Below are positions 8,069 through 16,333 of a stretch of 55,582 bases of DNA, in pieces (the first letter of the stretch is position 1; the number at the start of each line of letters is the position of its first letter). A model generated the notes under the pieces. It saw only the letters and a program-made list of their open reading frames with translations. It was not told the origin of the DNA and did not search any database. Source of the DNA: UMGS1532 sp045594795 (GTDB lineage: Bacteria > Bacillota > Clostridia > Oscillospirales > Acutalibacteraceae); the NCBI GenBank assembly GCA_045594795.1, contig JAZNZF010000021.1, positions 1-55,582 on the forward strand. The letters are read 5' to 3'. Made by a program: the position numbers and the translations under genes.

Positions 8069-10465
8069 TTGAAATTATTTAATAAATCAAAAAGAAATCT
8101 TGCATTAATTTTCATGTCTATGCTTCTTGTTGCTATAACTATTTGTCCTGTATCAGCATCTAAAACTGATGCTGATACTGGTAGCAAAGCTAAAAGCAAT
8201 GAGTATAGTTATATGAAATTATCTGCAGATTATACCGAGGTTGCAACCTCTGAAAACGTTACAATGTATGCAGACTTAAACAACGGTTTGATAGCAATTA
8301 AAAACAATGTTAATGGCTATATCTGGTATAGCACTCCTACCAACATTGATAGCGACGCTTTCTCGAAAGGTGAAGTTAAGCGTGAAAGTCAGTCACAATT
8401 AATTATTGGTTATGTTAATGCAGACGATGAGATAGCTACATCACGTATGGATTATCTCGATAGTAGCTCCGCAAAAAGTGTTGATGTTACAGAAATTGAA
8501 AACGGAATAAACGTTGTTTATAATTTTGAAATTGATCTATCAACCAGCGCTGAAACTGAAGATGCTGAAGAACAATCAGATTCTGTGGTAGAGGATGGTT
8601 CTGAGGAAGCAGTCGATACCGAGCTTGAAACTTCTGATGAAAGTCTTTCAGCAGATGATATCGTTGAAGAGACCAAGATTGTTAAAGCATCTTTTCCCAT
8701 AAGCTTTAAACTCGAAAATGGTTACTTAGGCGTAAGTGTTGATACAAACGCTGTTAAGCAAACCGAAGATATCATTATTGTTGACTATAATGTACTTCCA
8801 TATTTTGGAGCAGGTAGTTGGACAGATAAGGGATATATGTTCGTTCCTGACGGTAGTGGAGCCTTAATAAACTTTAGCTCAGCTACAGGTGGTCCTTCTG
8901 ACTATAGTCAAATGGTTTACGGTGAAGAGAAATCTTTAAAAGAGGAACAATTAAACTCCTCATTTACTGAAACTATTAATATGCCTGTTTTTGGTATGGT
9001 GCATAATAACGATAACGGTTTCGTTGCTGTTATAGATAATGGAGCAGCTGTTGCTTCAATTAATGCATCACCGGCAAACTCAAATAAAGGTCATAATACC
9101 ATTAACGCAAGCTTTAATGACAAACTTATTTCAACGACTGTTATGTTTGCTAAAACCTCAAGCACACAAATCATTCATCGTATTACCAAGAAAAGCGAAG
9201 ATTTACGAGAGCTTTCGTTAAGGTATTACTTCCTTGAAAACGACGATGCCGATTATGTTGGTATGGCAAAAACTTATAGAGAGTATCTTTTAGAGAGTAA
9301 CTTGTTATCGAAAAAAGACACTACACCTAAACTAAACGTTGATTTATACGGTGCTATCGATGTAAAGGCAAACTTTATGGGTGTTACATATAGCAAGCTT
9401 AAATCTCTTACAAGCTATTCTCAGGCTGTAGAAATTGCTGAAACACTTAAAGAAAAGGGTATCGATGATATTGATTTTAGATATCACGGATGGGGAAATA
9501 ACGGTATTACCAACGCCAACCCTATAACATCAGCAAAAACTGTTAAACTTTTAGGTGGAGATAAAGAGTTTAAAAACCTTATAAATTATACAAACGAAAA
9601 CGGTATTAACCTTTACCCAGAATCCGATTTGTTGACATTTACTAAAGGTAATAATAACCTTGCTTCTAAAAACACTTTTGGCCAAACATTTTATGAGTAT
9701 CAGTATCTAAGGTCTGTATACGTTTTCGACCTTAAAGGTTTCCAAAAGAAAGCATTAAATCCATCTAAAATTGCTGAAAACACAAATAAATTCGTTAAGT
9801 CTTATTCCAAACTTGGCGTAGATGGTGTTTCTCTTTCTACCTTAACCAATAAGGTTTATTCACATCTTAAACAAGATTCGCAGGTATACCGTTCAAATAT
9901 TCCTGCTATAGCATCAAAATCACTTAAAACAGTTACAGAAAATAAAATTAACGTGGCAGGCGAAACTGCTAATGAGTATTCATTTAACTATTTAAGCAAA
10001 ATTTATAAATCACCTATTTTCTCAAGTGGTTATAATTGCTTTGATTCTGAGGTGCCTTTCTATCAAATCGTATTACACGGCTATGTACCAATGACTGGTG
10101 ATACTATGGTTCAGTCTATGGATTCTGACACTACTTACCTTAAGTGTGTTGAGTCAGGTATTGAGTTGTTATGGATGGGCATTTACGAGGACTCTGTTGC
10201 TGTTAGTGACACAATTTACGATGACCTTTACGGCTCTACCTACACTCTTTGGGCTGATGATGCAGCAGCACGTTACGCAAAATATCAACCCTTACTTAAA
10301 AAGGTTCACGATAGTGCCATAGTGGGTCACACAGAAATAACAAATACCGTTACTGAAACGGAATACGAAAACGGTGTTAAGGTATATGTAAACTTCTCGG
10401 ATACCGATTACACTGTTAATGGAATCAAAATTCCTGCAAGGGATTTTGTATATAGGGAGGGTTAA
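8069..10465 (+). CDS. DUF5696 domain protein, secreted, glycoside-hydrolase-like architecture
   Basis: 798 residues starting at TTG, preceded by AAAGGAGG. Residues 1-31 are a signal peptide ending VSAS; the Cys at 26 is not in a proper lipobox. Residues 45-410 are a beta-rich module broken by an acidic low-complexity insert at about 158-203. Residues 420-735 alternate strands and helices as in a TIM barrel, with acidic candidates at E518/D520 (LYPESDLL), E632 (AGETANEY) and D659/E661 (CFDSEVPFYQIVLHG). A beta-rich tail (740-798) follows. This sandwich-barrel-sandwich plan resembles glycosidases, but the family's activity is not established to my knowledge. The gene ends three bases before the next permease, so it is part of the transport operon. 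Confidence 0.75.
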   Translation: MKLFNKSKRNLALIFMSMLLVAITICPVSASKTDADTGSKAKSNEYSYMKLSADYTEVATSENVTMYADLNNGLIAIKNNVNGYIWYSTPTNIDSDAFSKGEVKRESQSQLIIGYVNADDEIATSRMDYLDSSSAKSVDVTEIENGINVVYNFEIDLSTSAETEDAEEQSDSVVEDGSEEAVDTELETSDESLSADDIVEETKIVKASFPISFKLENGYLGVSVDTNAVKQTEDIIIVDYNVLPYFGAGSWTDKGYMFVPDGSGALINFSSATGGPSDYSQMVYGEEKSLKEEQLNSSFTETINMPVFGMVHNNDNGFVAVIDNGAAVASINASPANSNKGHNTINASFNDKLISTTVMFAKTSSTQIIHRITKKSEDLRELSLRYYFLENDDADYVGMAKTYREYLLESNLLSKKDTTPKLNVDLYGAIDVKANFMGVTYSKLKSLTSYSQAVEIAETLKEKGIDDIDFRYHGWGNNGITNANPITSAKTVKLLGGDKEFKNLINYTNENGINLYPESDLLTFTKGNNNLASKNTFGQTFYEYQYLRSVYVFDLKGFQKKALNPSKIAENTNKFVKSYSKLGVDGVSLSTLTNKVYSHLKQDSQVYRSNIPAIASKSLKTVTENKINVAGETANEYSFNYLSKIYKSPIFSSGYNCFDSEVPFYQIVLHGYVPMTGDTMVQSMDSDTTYLKCVESGIELLWMGIYEDSVAVSDTIYDDLYGSTYTLWADDAAARYAKYQPLLKKVHDSAIVGHTEITNTVTETEYENGVKVYVNFSDTDYTVNGIKIPARDFVYREG

Positions 10466-10468
10466 AAA

Positions 10469-11374
10469 ATGAAACGTTTACAGTTAAGCCTTTCGGCAAG
10501 AAGCGCTTGGACGGCTCAGGTGTTCATTTTACCTTTCTATTTAGGATTTTGGTTCTTCTTCTTTTCACCGCTTATAGAATCCCTTAGAATGAGTTTTAGT
10601 AATGTATCTGTTTCGTCGGGTAGTGGTTACACATTTACCTGGGTTGGAATTGAAAACTATAGGGTTGCCTTTTTAGAAGACGGTACTTTTAATACCAACC
10701 TTATAACATCATTTTCACAAATGGCTTGGCAGGTTCCGGTTGTAATAGTATTGAGTCTATTTTTGGCAATTATTATTAACCAGAAATTCCGCGGTCGTGT
10801 AGTTGTTCGTGCAATATTCTTCCTTCCTGTTATATTTGCATCCGGCGTTGCGCTTTCAATGATTAACAGTGATAGTGTTGCAGGTAGTGCTATTGCAGGT
10901 AATGTCGTTAGTGCCGAAGGTATTACAAGTATGAACTCTTTAAATGAGTTGTTGACAAACGCGGGATTTAATAGCGAGGTTATTACAATAGCAACAAAAA
11001 TTGCCAACAGCTTGTTCTCAATGGTATGGCGTTCGGGTATTCAAATGATAATTTTCCTTGCGGGCTTACAAAGTATTTCACCTGCATTGTATGAGGCTTC
11101 TGCTATAGAAGGTGCTACCGCTTGGGAGAACTTTTGGAAAATCACCCTACCAATGCTTACACCTACCATACTAATCAATTTGGTTTATACAATAGTTGAT
11201 ACATTTACCGATACCACAAACTCTGTTATGCGACAGGTTACATCAATGATGTCTAACAGTATAAGCAAGCTTGGATTAGCTTCATCTTTCGCTTGGATTT
11301 ATTTCCTTTGCATTGGTGTAATTCTAATAATTGTTATGCTTGTGTTTAAATTGTTAGATAAATATACTTCATAA
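10469..11374 (+). CDS. Sugar ABC transporter permease (MalF type), pair 2
   Basis: 301 residues with six membrane segments and the coupling-loop motif EASAIEGATAWENFWKITLP. It belongs to the same CUT1 permease class as the gene at 3204 but is not a near-identical copy: the periplasmic-side loop around residues 130-170 (SDSVAGSAIAGNVV) is longer and different. The Shine-Dalgarno GGAGGG overlaps the end of the DUF5696 gene, so the two are translationally coupled. It starts the second permease pair of the operon. Confidence 0.9.
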   Translation: MKRLQLSLSARSAWTAQVFILPFYLGFWFFFFSPLIESLRMSFSNVSVSSGSGYTFTWVGIENYRVAFLEDGTFNTNLITSFSQMAWQVPVVIVLSLFLAIIINQKFRGRVVVRAIFFLPVIFASGVALSMINSDSVAGSAIAGNVVSAEGITSMNSLNELLTNAGFNSEVITIATKIANSLFSMVWRSGIQMIIFLAGLQSISPALYEASAIEGATAWENFWKITLPMLTPTILINLVYTIVDTFTDTTNSVMRQVTSMMSNSISKLGLASSFAWIYFLCIGVILIIVMLVFKLLDKYTS

Positions 11375-11390
11375 GGAGGGGATTTAGTAT

Positions 11391-12371
11391 ATGTTTGATT
11401 CAACTCGTTACTTTTTCGAAAATAAGCAATATAAGAATCAGTATATAATGAAGCGCAAAGCTAAATCCGCCGTTCTTGTGTTGTTTAGAACCTTGTTTAT
11501 AATCGGTTTATCTTATTTGTTCCTTTTCCCGTTGCTGTATATGATAGTTACAGCATTCCAAGACCCTGCAACCGCAAGTGACCCTTCGGTTATTTGGATT
11601 CCAAAATCCATTTCATTAACAGGTATTATCGGCGGATGGGAATTCTTAAAATTTAGCGAATCGGTTATTCTTACTACAGTTATAACTATTTTTGGTACTG
11701 CAGGCTCTATCGTATCTTGCGCAATGGTAGGATATGGTTTTGCGAGATTTAAGTTCCCGCTTAAAAATTTAGCCTTCTTTTTGGTACTTTTAACTATAGT
11801 TGTTCCTGTTCAAACCATCATAATGTCTACCTATCTAAACTATTGGTTCTTTGATTTTGGTGGCATATTGAAGATATTTGGAATTGATTCGGTTAATATC
11901 CTTAACACTGCATGGGTTTTTGTATTACCGTCGTTGTTCGGTACAGGTTTAAGAAACGGTCTTTATATATTTATATTCAGGCAGTTTTTCTTGGGCCAAC
12001 CAAAAGACCTCGAGGAAGCAGCGCGTATCGACGGTTGCGGTCCTTTCAAAACCTTTATTCGTATAATGGTTCCTCTTGCTGGTCCTGCCTTTGTAACAGT
12101 GTTACTTTTCTCAATAGTATGGCATTGGAACGATTTCTATAGCTCATCTATTTATTTTACAAACGATATAAAACCTCTTTCTTGTATGCTTCAGAACCTT
12201 AGCAACGCACTTGCTATGGGCTCTGTATGGGATACAAACACTACTCAGTATGAAGTGCGTATGTACTTAATGGGCGGTACGTTACTGTCTGTTTTACCTC
12301 CACTTCTGTTGTATGTGTTCACACAACGTTTCTTTACAGAAAGTATCGAAAGAACAGGTTTGGTTGGTTAA
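11391..12371 (+). CDS. Carbohydrate ABC transporter permease (MalG type), pair 2
   Basis: 326 residues, with a somewhat longer cytoplasmic N-terminus than its counterpart at 4127, six membrane segments and the coupling motif EAARIDGCGPFKTFIRIMVP. GGAGG lies upstream of the ATG. It is the last gene of the operon and is followed 11 bases later by a strong terminator. With the preceding gene it makes a second complete permease heterodimer, although the operon encodes only one solute-binding protein; the second pair may serve a different substrate or a binding protein encoded elsewhere. Confidence 0.9.
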   Translation: MFDSTRYFFENKQYKNQYIMKRKAKSAVLVLFRTLFIIGLSYLFLFPLLYMIVTAFQDPATASDPSVIWIPKSISLTGIIGGWEFLKFSESVILTTVITIFGTAGSIVSCAMVGYGFARFKFPLKNLAFFLVLLTIVVPVQTIIMSTYLNYWFFDFGGILKIFGIDSVNILNTAWVFVLPSLFGTGLRNGLYIFIFRQFFLGQPKDLEEAARIDGCGPFKTFIRIMVPLAGPAFVTVLLFSIVWHWNDFYSSSIYFTNDIKPLSCMLQNLSNALAMGSVWDTNTTQYEVRMYLMGGTLLSVLPPLLLYVFTQRFFTESIERTGLVG

Positions 12372-12382
12372 TGATGAATTTA

Positions 12383-12417
12383 CAGCGCAGGTTATCCTGC
12401 GCTGTCTTTCTTTTTTT
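12383..12417 (+). terminator. Strong intrinsic terminator closing the ABC/DUF5696 operon
   Basis: A perfect nine-base stem, CAGCGCAGG (12383-12391) with CCTGCGCTG (12396-12404), a four-base loop, then a T-rich run to 12417. Confidence 0.9.
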
Positions 12418-12459
12418 AGTAAGCTTAATTATTTTGTAATAAAAACTTTAAAAATATGC

Positions 12460-12488
12460 TTGATTATTTATATCCGTTGTGTTATAAT
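12460..12488 (+). promoter_or_regulatory. Sigma-A promoter of tRNA-Arg
   Basis: TTGATT at 12460-12465, a 17-base spacer and a consensus TATAAT at 12483-12488; the tRNA begins 28 bases after the -10 box. It may also serve typA downstream. Confidence 0.8.
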
Positions 12489-12516
12489 GTTGGCTGTGGT
12501 TAAAGTTTAGATATAT

Positions 12517-12593
<77 letters not shown>

Positions 12594-12595
12594 CA

Positions 12596-12624
12596 AAATG
12601 CCGTCTCCACAAGGGGCGGCATTT
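12596..12624 (+). terminator. Hairpin after tRNA-Arg, possible weak terminator
   Basis: AAATGCCG (12596-12603) pairs with CGGCATTT (12617-12624), with further G-C pairs inside. The T-tract is poor, so it may be a processing signal or a leaky terminator that lets transcription reach typA. Confidence 0.5.
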
Positions 12625-12681
12625 ATAATTAGTAGTAATTAAATTTATGAACAAGGTATCTTCTTTGAAAGGAACAAAATT

Positions 12682-14511
12682 ATGGCTAAGGTTGAAAAAT
12701 TAAGAAACATTGCTATTATAGCCCACGTTGACCACGGCAAAACCACCTTGGTTGATGAAATGCTAAAGCAAAGCGGCACTTTTCGTACTAACGAACAGGT
12801 AGCCGAAAGGGTAATGGATTCTAACGATTTAGAAAGAGAGCGCGGTATAACTATTCTTTCTAAAACAACAAGTGTTTCGTACAAAGATATCAAAATAAAT
12901 ATAGTTGATACCCCCGGACATGCCGATTTTGGCGGTGAGGTTGAACGTATTTTACAGATGGTAGACGGTGTTTTACTGTTAGTAGATGCGTTCGAGGGAT
13001 GTATGCCACAAACAAGATTCGTACTAAAAAAGGCCTTAAGCCTTGGCAAAAAACCAATCGTTGTTGTAAACAAAATTGATAGACCTACAGCAAGACCCGC
13101 CGAGGTTATAGACGAGGTTCTCGATTTGTTTATCGAGCTTGGTGCTGATGATGAACAAATAGAATTTCCTGTAGTTTATGCATCTGGCAGAGATGGTTAT
13201 GCATCGTTGTCTATTAATGAAAAAGGCACTGATTTAAAACCTTTGTTTGAAACTATTGTAGAGAACATTCCAGCCCCTGAGGGTGATGCCGATGCTCCGC
13301 TACAAATTCTGTTTTCTAACATTGATTATGATGAATATATTGGCAGAATAGGTGTTGGCCGTATTGTACGTGGTTCGGTTAAAAGTGGTCAAAATGTTGT
13401 TCTTTGCCATTCTGATGGCAGTAATACACGCGCAAAAATTGCAAAGTTATATACCTATTCTGGATTAAAACGAGTAGAAACCGAAACTGCGAGTATAGGT
13501 GAACTTGTTTCGGTATCAGGAATTGCAGATATTAACATAGGTGATACAGCTTGCGATGTTGATAATATCGACCCGTTGCCTTTTGTAAAAATCGACGAGC
13601 CTACTTTATCTATGAACTTTATGGTTAATAATTCTCCTTTTGCCGGCAAAGACGGTAAGTTTGTTACTTCGCGAAATCTGCGCGAACGCCTCTTTAAAGA
13701 GGTTGAAACTAACGTTAGCTTAAAGGTAGAAGAAACCGATTCGGCTGATACCTTTAAGGTTTCGGGCAGGGGTGAATTACACCTATCAATTCTTATTGAA
13801 ACTATGCGCCGTCAGGGCTATGAGTTTCAGGTTTCACCGCCAGAGGTTATTTATAAGAAGGATGAAAACGGCACTCTGTTAGAGCCTATTGAGCTTCTTA
13901 TGATTGAGGTACCCGAGGAATATGTTGGTACAGTTATGGAACGTTTAGGTCCACGCAAAGCCGAGCTTACCAATATGGGCACAAGAGATGGTGGGTCAAC
14001 ACATCTTGAATTCACTATTCCCGCACGTGGACTTTTGGGATACCGTTCGCAGTTTTTAACCGATACTAACGGTAACGGAATAATGAACCATATTTTCAAT
14101 AGTTACGAGGCTTATAAGGGCGATATTGAGCACCGTAATACCGGTTCAATAGTTGTTCACGAAACGGGTGAAACCACCGGTTATGGCCTTTTCAACACAC
14201 AGAGCAGGGGTAGATTGTTTATAGGAGCAGGTGTTCCCGTATATGAGGGTATGATAGTTGGTGAAAATCCTAAGAACGAGGATATCGTATGTAATGTGTG
14301 TAAGAAAAAACAAGTAACCAATATGCGTGCTGCGGGCTCTGATGAAGCATTAAAGCTTGTTCCACCCTCGACATTAAGTTTAGAGCAATCCCTTGAGTTT
14401 ATTAAAGGTGACGAGCTCGTTGAGGTTACTCCAAACAATATTCGCTTAAGAAAGAGAATATTATCTAAAGAATTGCGTTTAAAGGCTGAAAGCAGGGCTA
14501 ATAAAAAATGA
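12682..14511 (+). CDS. typA: Ribosome-associated translational GTPase TypA/BipA
   Basis: 609 residues, the usual length for TypA. The N-terminal GTPase domain shows G1 (AHVDHGKTTL, near residue 15), G3 (DTPGHADF) and G4 (NKID); an EF-Tu-like domain 2, EF-G-like domains and the TypA-specific C-terminal domain follow (RGRLFIGAGVPVYEGMIVGE). It is an EF-G/LepA relative that binds 70S ribosomes and supports 50S assembly and stress or low-temperature growth. AAAGGA precedes the ATG. Its stop overlaps the start of the next gene by four bases (ATGA), so the two are translationally coupled. Confidence 0.97.
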   Translation: MAKVEKLRNIAIIAHVDHGKTTLVDEMLKQSGTFRTNEQVAERVMDSNDLERERGITILSKTTSVSYKDIKINIVDTPGHADFGGEVERILQMVDGVLLLVDAFEGCMPQTRFVLKKALSLGKKPIVVVNKIDRPTARPAEVIDEVLDLFIELGADDEQIEFPVVYASGRDGYASLSINEKGTDLKPLFETIVENIPAPEGDADAPLQILFSNIDYDEYIGRIGVGRIVRGSVKSGQNVVLCHSDGSNTRAKIAKLYTYSGLKRVETETASIGELVSVSGIADINIGDTACDVDNIDPLPFVKIDEPTLSMNFMVNNSPFAGKDGKFVTSRNLRERLFKEVETNVSLKVEETDSADTFKVSGRGELHLSILIETMRRQGYEFQVSPPEVIYKKDENGTLLEPIELLMIEVPEEYVGTVMERLGPRKAELTNMGTRDGGSTHLEFTIPARGLLGYRSQFLTDTNGNGIMNHIFNSYEAYKGDIEHRNTGSIVVHETGETTGYGLFNTQSRGRLFIGAGVPVYEGMIVGENPKNEDIVCNVCKKKQVTNMRAAGSDEALKLVPPSTLSLEQSLEFIKGDELVEVTPNNIRLRKRILSKELRLKAESRANKK

Positions 14512-15398
14512 GTATTGTTTTTTTAGACCTTGAATGGAATAATGCTTATAGCAAACATCATAGTAAATTTGTCAACGAAATTATAGAAATTGGCGCAGTA
14601 AAGCTTGATGACAATTATAATGAAATCGATAGAATAGATATTATAATTCGCTCACAAATAACCAACAAGCTTGGCGGCAGATTTAAAAATCTAACCAACA
14701 TTACTAATGAAGAAATGCGTGAGGGAATGCCTTTTAGCGAGGCTTTTAAAAAATTTCTTTCGTGGTGCGGAATAGATTTTTTAACAGTAACCTGGAGCAA
14801 TTCCGATATTTATACAATAATAGAAAACTTCAATTTATTTTATAATAAATATCCCACTAATTGTTTTGAAAATTATCTTGATTTACAAAGGTTTTATCAG
14901 TCTGTTCTTCCTTCTAAAGATGGTAATCAAATTTCACTTAAGGCTGCTGCCGAGGCGTTAGGTATTCCATTAGACAACGTATCTTTGCACCGTGCTTCTG
15001 ATGATAGTGCCATTACTGCCGAAATTTTCAAACGCATCGTAAAAATGGGTGACTATCATTCGCTTGTTAAGGATACAAGGGCTGATGACTTTTATGAAAG
15101 ATTAGCCTTTCGCCCATACTGTATTGATGATATTAATAGTCCGTATATTAATGCCGACGACCTTTCTTTTAATTGTGATGAGTGCGGTGCTGTTACCACG
15201 GCCACTTCCGAATGGCGCAATGCAAATAAGCAGTTTAGTAATACTTTTTATTGCCCTAACTGTCATAAACGGTTTTTAGGTAGGGCAAGAATTAAAAAAT
15301 ATTTCGACCACACTCGAGTTAAAAAAACTCAATTACCCATAGTAAAAAAATCTAAAGAGGAAACCGCGGAGAAAAAAGACAGTGAAGTACTTGTGTAA
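14508..15398 (+). CDS. DEDDh 3'-5' exonuclease-like protein with C-terminal zinc ribbon
   Basis: 296 residues. The N-terminal RNase T/exonuclease fold has motif I (FLDLEWN, D and E at residues 6 and 8), a middle acidic motif (TWSNSDIY) and motif III with His and Asp (LHRASDDSAI), the metal-binding set of the DEDDh family. The C-terminal third carries a four-Cys zinc-ribbon-like element (CDEC, then CPNCHKRF) and a basic tail. It likely trims RNA or DNA ends; KapD-type proteins are the closest general match. The start overlaps the stop of typA by four bases. Confidence 0.8.
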   Translation: MSIVFLDLEWNNAYSKHHSKFVNEIIEIGAVKLDDNYNEIDRIDIIIRSQITNKLGGRFKNLTNITNEEMREGMPFSEAFKKFLSWCGIDFLTVTWSNSDIYTIIENFNLFYNKYPTNCFENYLDLQRFYQSVLPSKDGNQISLKAAAEALGIPLDNVSLHRASDDSAITAEIFKRIVKMGDYHSLVKDTRADDFYERLAFRPYCIDDINSPYINADDLSFNCDECGAVTTATSEWRNANKQFSNTFYCPNCHKRFLGRARIKKYFDHTRVKKTQLPIVKKSKEETAEKKDSEVLV

Positions 15399-16257
15399 TC
15401 TTTGCCCAAGAAAATGCAATGCTATAAGAACAGAAACCCAGAATATTGGCGGTTTTTGTAAAATGCCTTATGCCATTACTGCGGCATTGGCTTCAAAGCA
15501 CTATTGGGAAGAACCTTGTATAAGCGGACAAAATGGGTCGGGTACAATATTTTTTAGCGGATGTCAACTTAAATGCGTTTACTGTCAAAACCATAAGTTG
15601 AGTCATCTGAACTTTGGCAAGGTTATAACACCTTTTAGATTGGCTGAAATTTTCAAAGAACTAATTGAACAAGGTGCTAATAACATAAATCTTGTAAGTG
15701 CTACGCAATTTGTTCCGCTTATTATCGAGGCTTTTAAAATATATAAACCGACGGTGCCTATTGTCTTTAATTCCGGCGGATACGAGCTTTGCGAAACTTT
15801 GCAAATGCTACAGCCGTACGTTGATGTATTTTTATTCGATATAAAATATTTTAACAGCGAAAATTCTTTTAAATATTCTGCTGCAAAAGATTATCCGGAT
15901 GTTGCAAGACAAGCAGTGTTAAAGGCTGTTGATATGGTTGGAAAACCACTATATAATGGTGATGGGATTATGCAAAAAGGTGTAATTGTAAGGCATCTGC
16001 TTTTGCCTTCTTGCACAATAGATGCCATTGATATTATGCGTTGGGTTAAAGATAAAAAATTGCCTGTTGTTTTTAGTTTAATGAATCAGTATACCATAAT
16101 GCCTAATGTCCCCAAAGAAATAAACCGAAAGGTAACAAAAAGGGAATACGATAAGGTTATAGATGAAATGCTTTCTTTAAATTTAGATGGTTATGTTCAA
16201 GAAAGTAGTAGCGCTAATATAAAATATATACCAAAATTTAACCTTTTTGGGCTATAA
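15382..16257 (+). CDS. PflX-like radical SAM protein (pyruvate formate-lyase activase-related)
   Basis: 291 residues from a GTG start inside the last 17 bases of the exonuclease gene; GGAG at 15368-15371 supports that start. The radical SAM [4Fe-4S] motif is GCQLKCVYCQNH (CxxxCxxC), and an extra N-terminal pair of Cys motifs (CNLCPRKC) precedes it. The layout matches the uncharacterised PflX family (COG1313), which resembles glycyl-radical enzyme activases, but no glycyl radical enzyme lies nearby. The target is therefore unknown. A terminator follows immediately. Confidence 0.8.
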   Translation: MKYLCNLCPRKCNAIRTETQNIGGFCKMPYAITAALASKHYWEEPCISGQNGSGTIFFSGCQLKCVYCQNHKLSHLNFGKVITPFRLAEIFKELIEQGANNINLVSATQFVPLIIEAFKIYKPTVPIVFNSGGYELCETLQMLQPYVDVFLFDIKYFNSENSFKYSAAKDYPDVARQAVLKAVDMVGKPLYNGDGIMQKGVIVRHLLLPSCTIDAIDIMRWVKDKKLPVVFSLMNQYTIMPNVPKEINRKVTKREYDKVIDEMLSLNLDGYVQESSSANIKYIPKFNLFGL

Positions 16258-16261
16258 AATT

Positions 16262-16286
16262 GTCAGGCTTGTTGCTTGACTTTTTT
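16262..16286 (+). terminator. Intrinsic terminator of the typA operon
   Basis: GTCAGGC (16262-16268), loop TTGTT, GCTTGAC (16274-16280), then TTTTTT. The 3' arm of the stem also supplies the -35 box of the next promoter. Confidence 0.75.
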
Positions 16287-16304
16287 ATTTATTTTTTATA
16301 TAAT
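16276..16304 (+). promoter_or_regulatory. Sigma-A promoter of guaB
   Basis: TTGACT at 16276-16281, a 17-base spacer and a consensus TATAAT at 16299-16304, 29 bases before the guaB ATG. It overlaps the preceding terminator. Confidence 0.85.
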
Positions 16305-16333
16305 AAATAAAATACAATCAAGGAGTAATTTTT

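Noticed and set aside
10657..11007. 116-codon minus-strand frame
   Set aside because: Antisense of permease gene at 10469; hydrophobic composition mirrors membrane codons.
12645..13073. 142-codon minus-strand frame
   Set aside because: Antisense of the well-supported typA GTPase domain.
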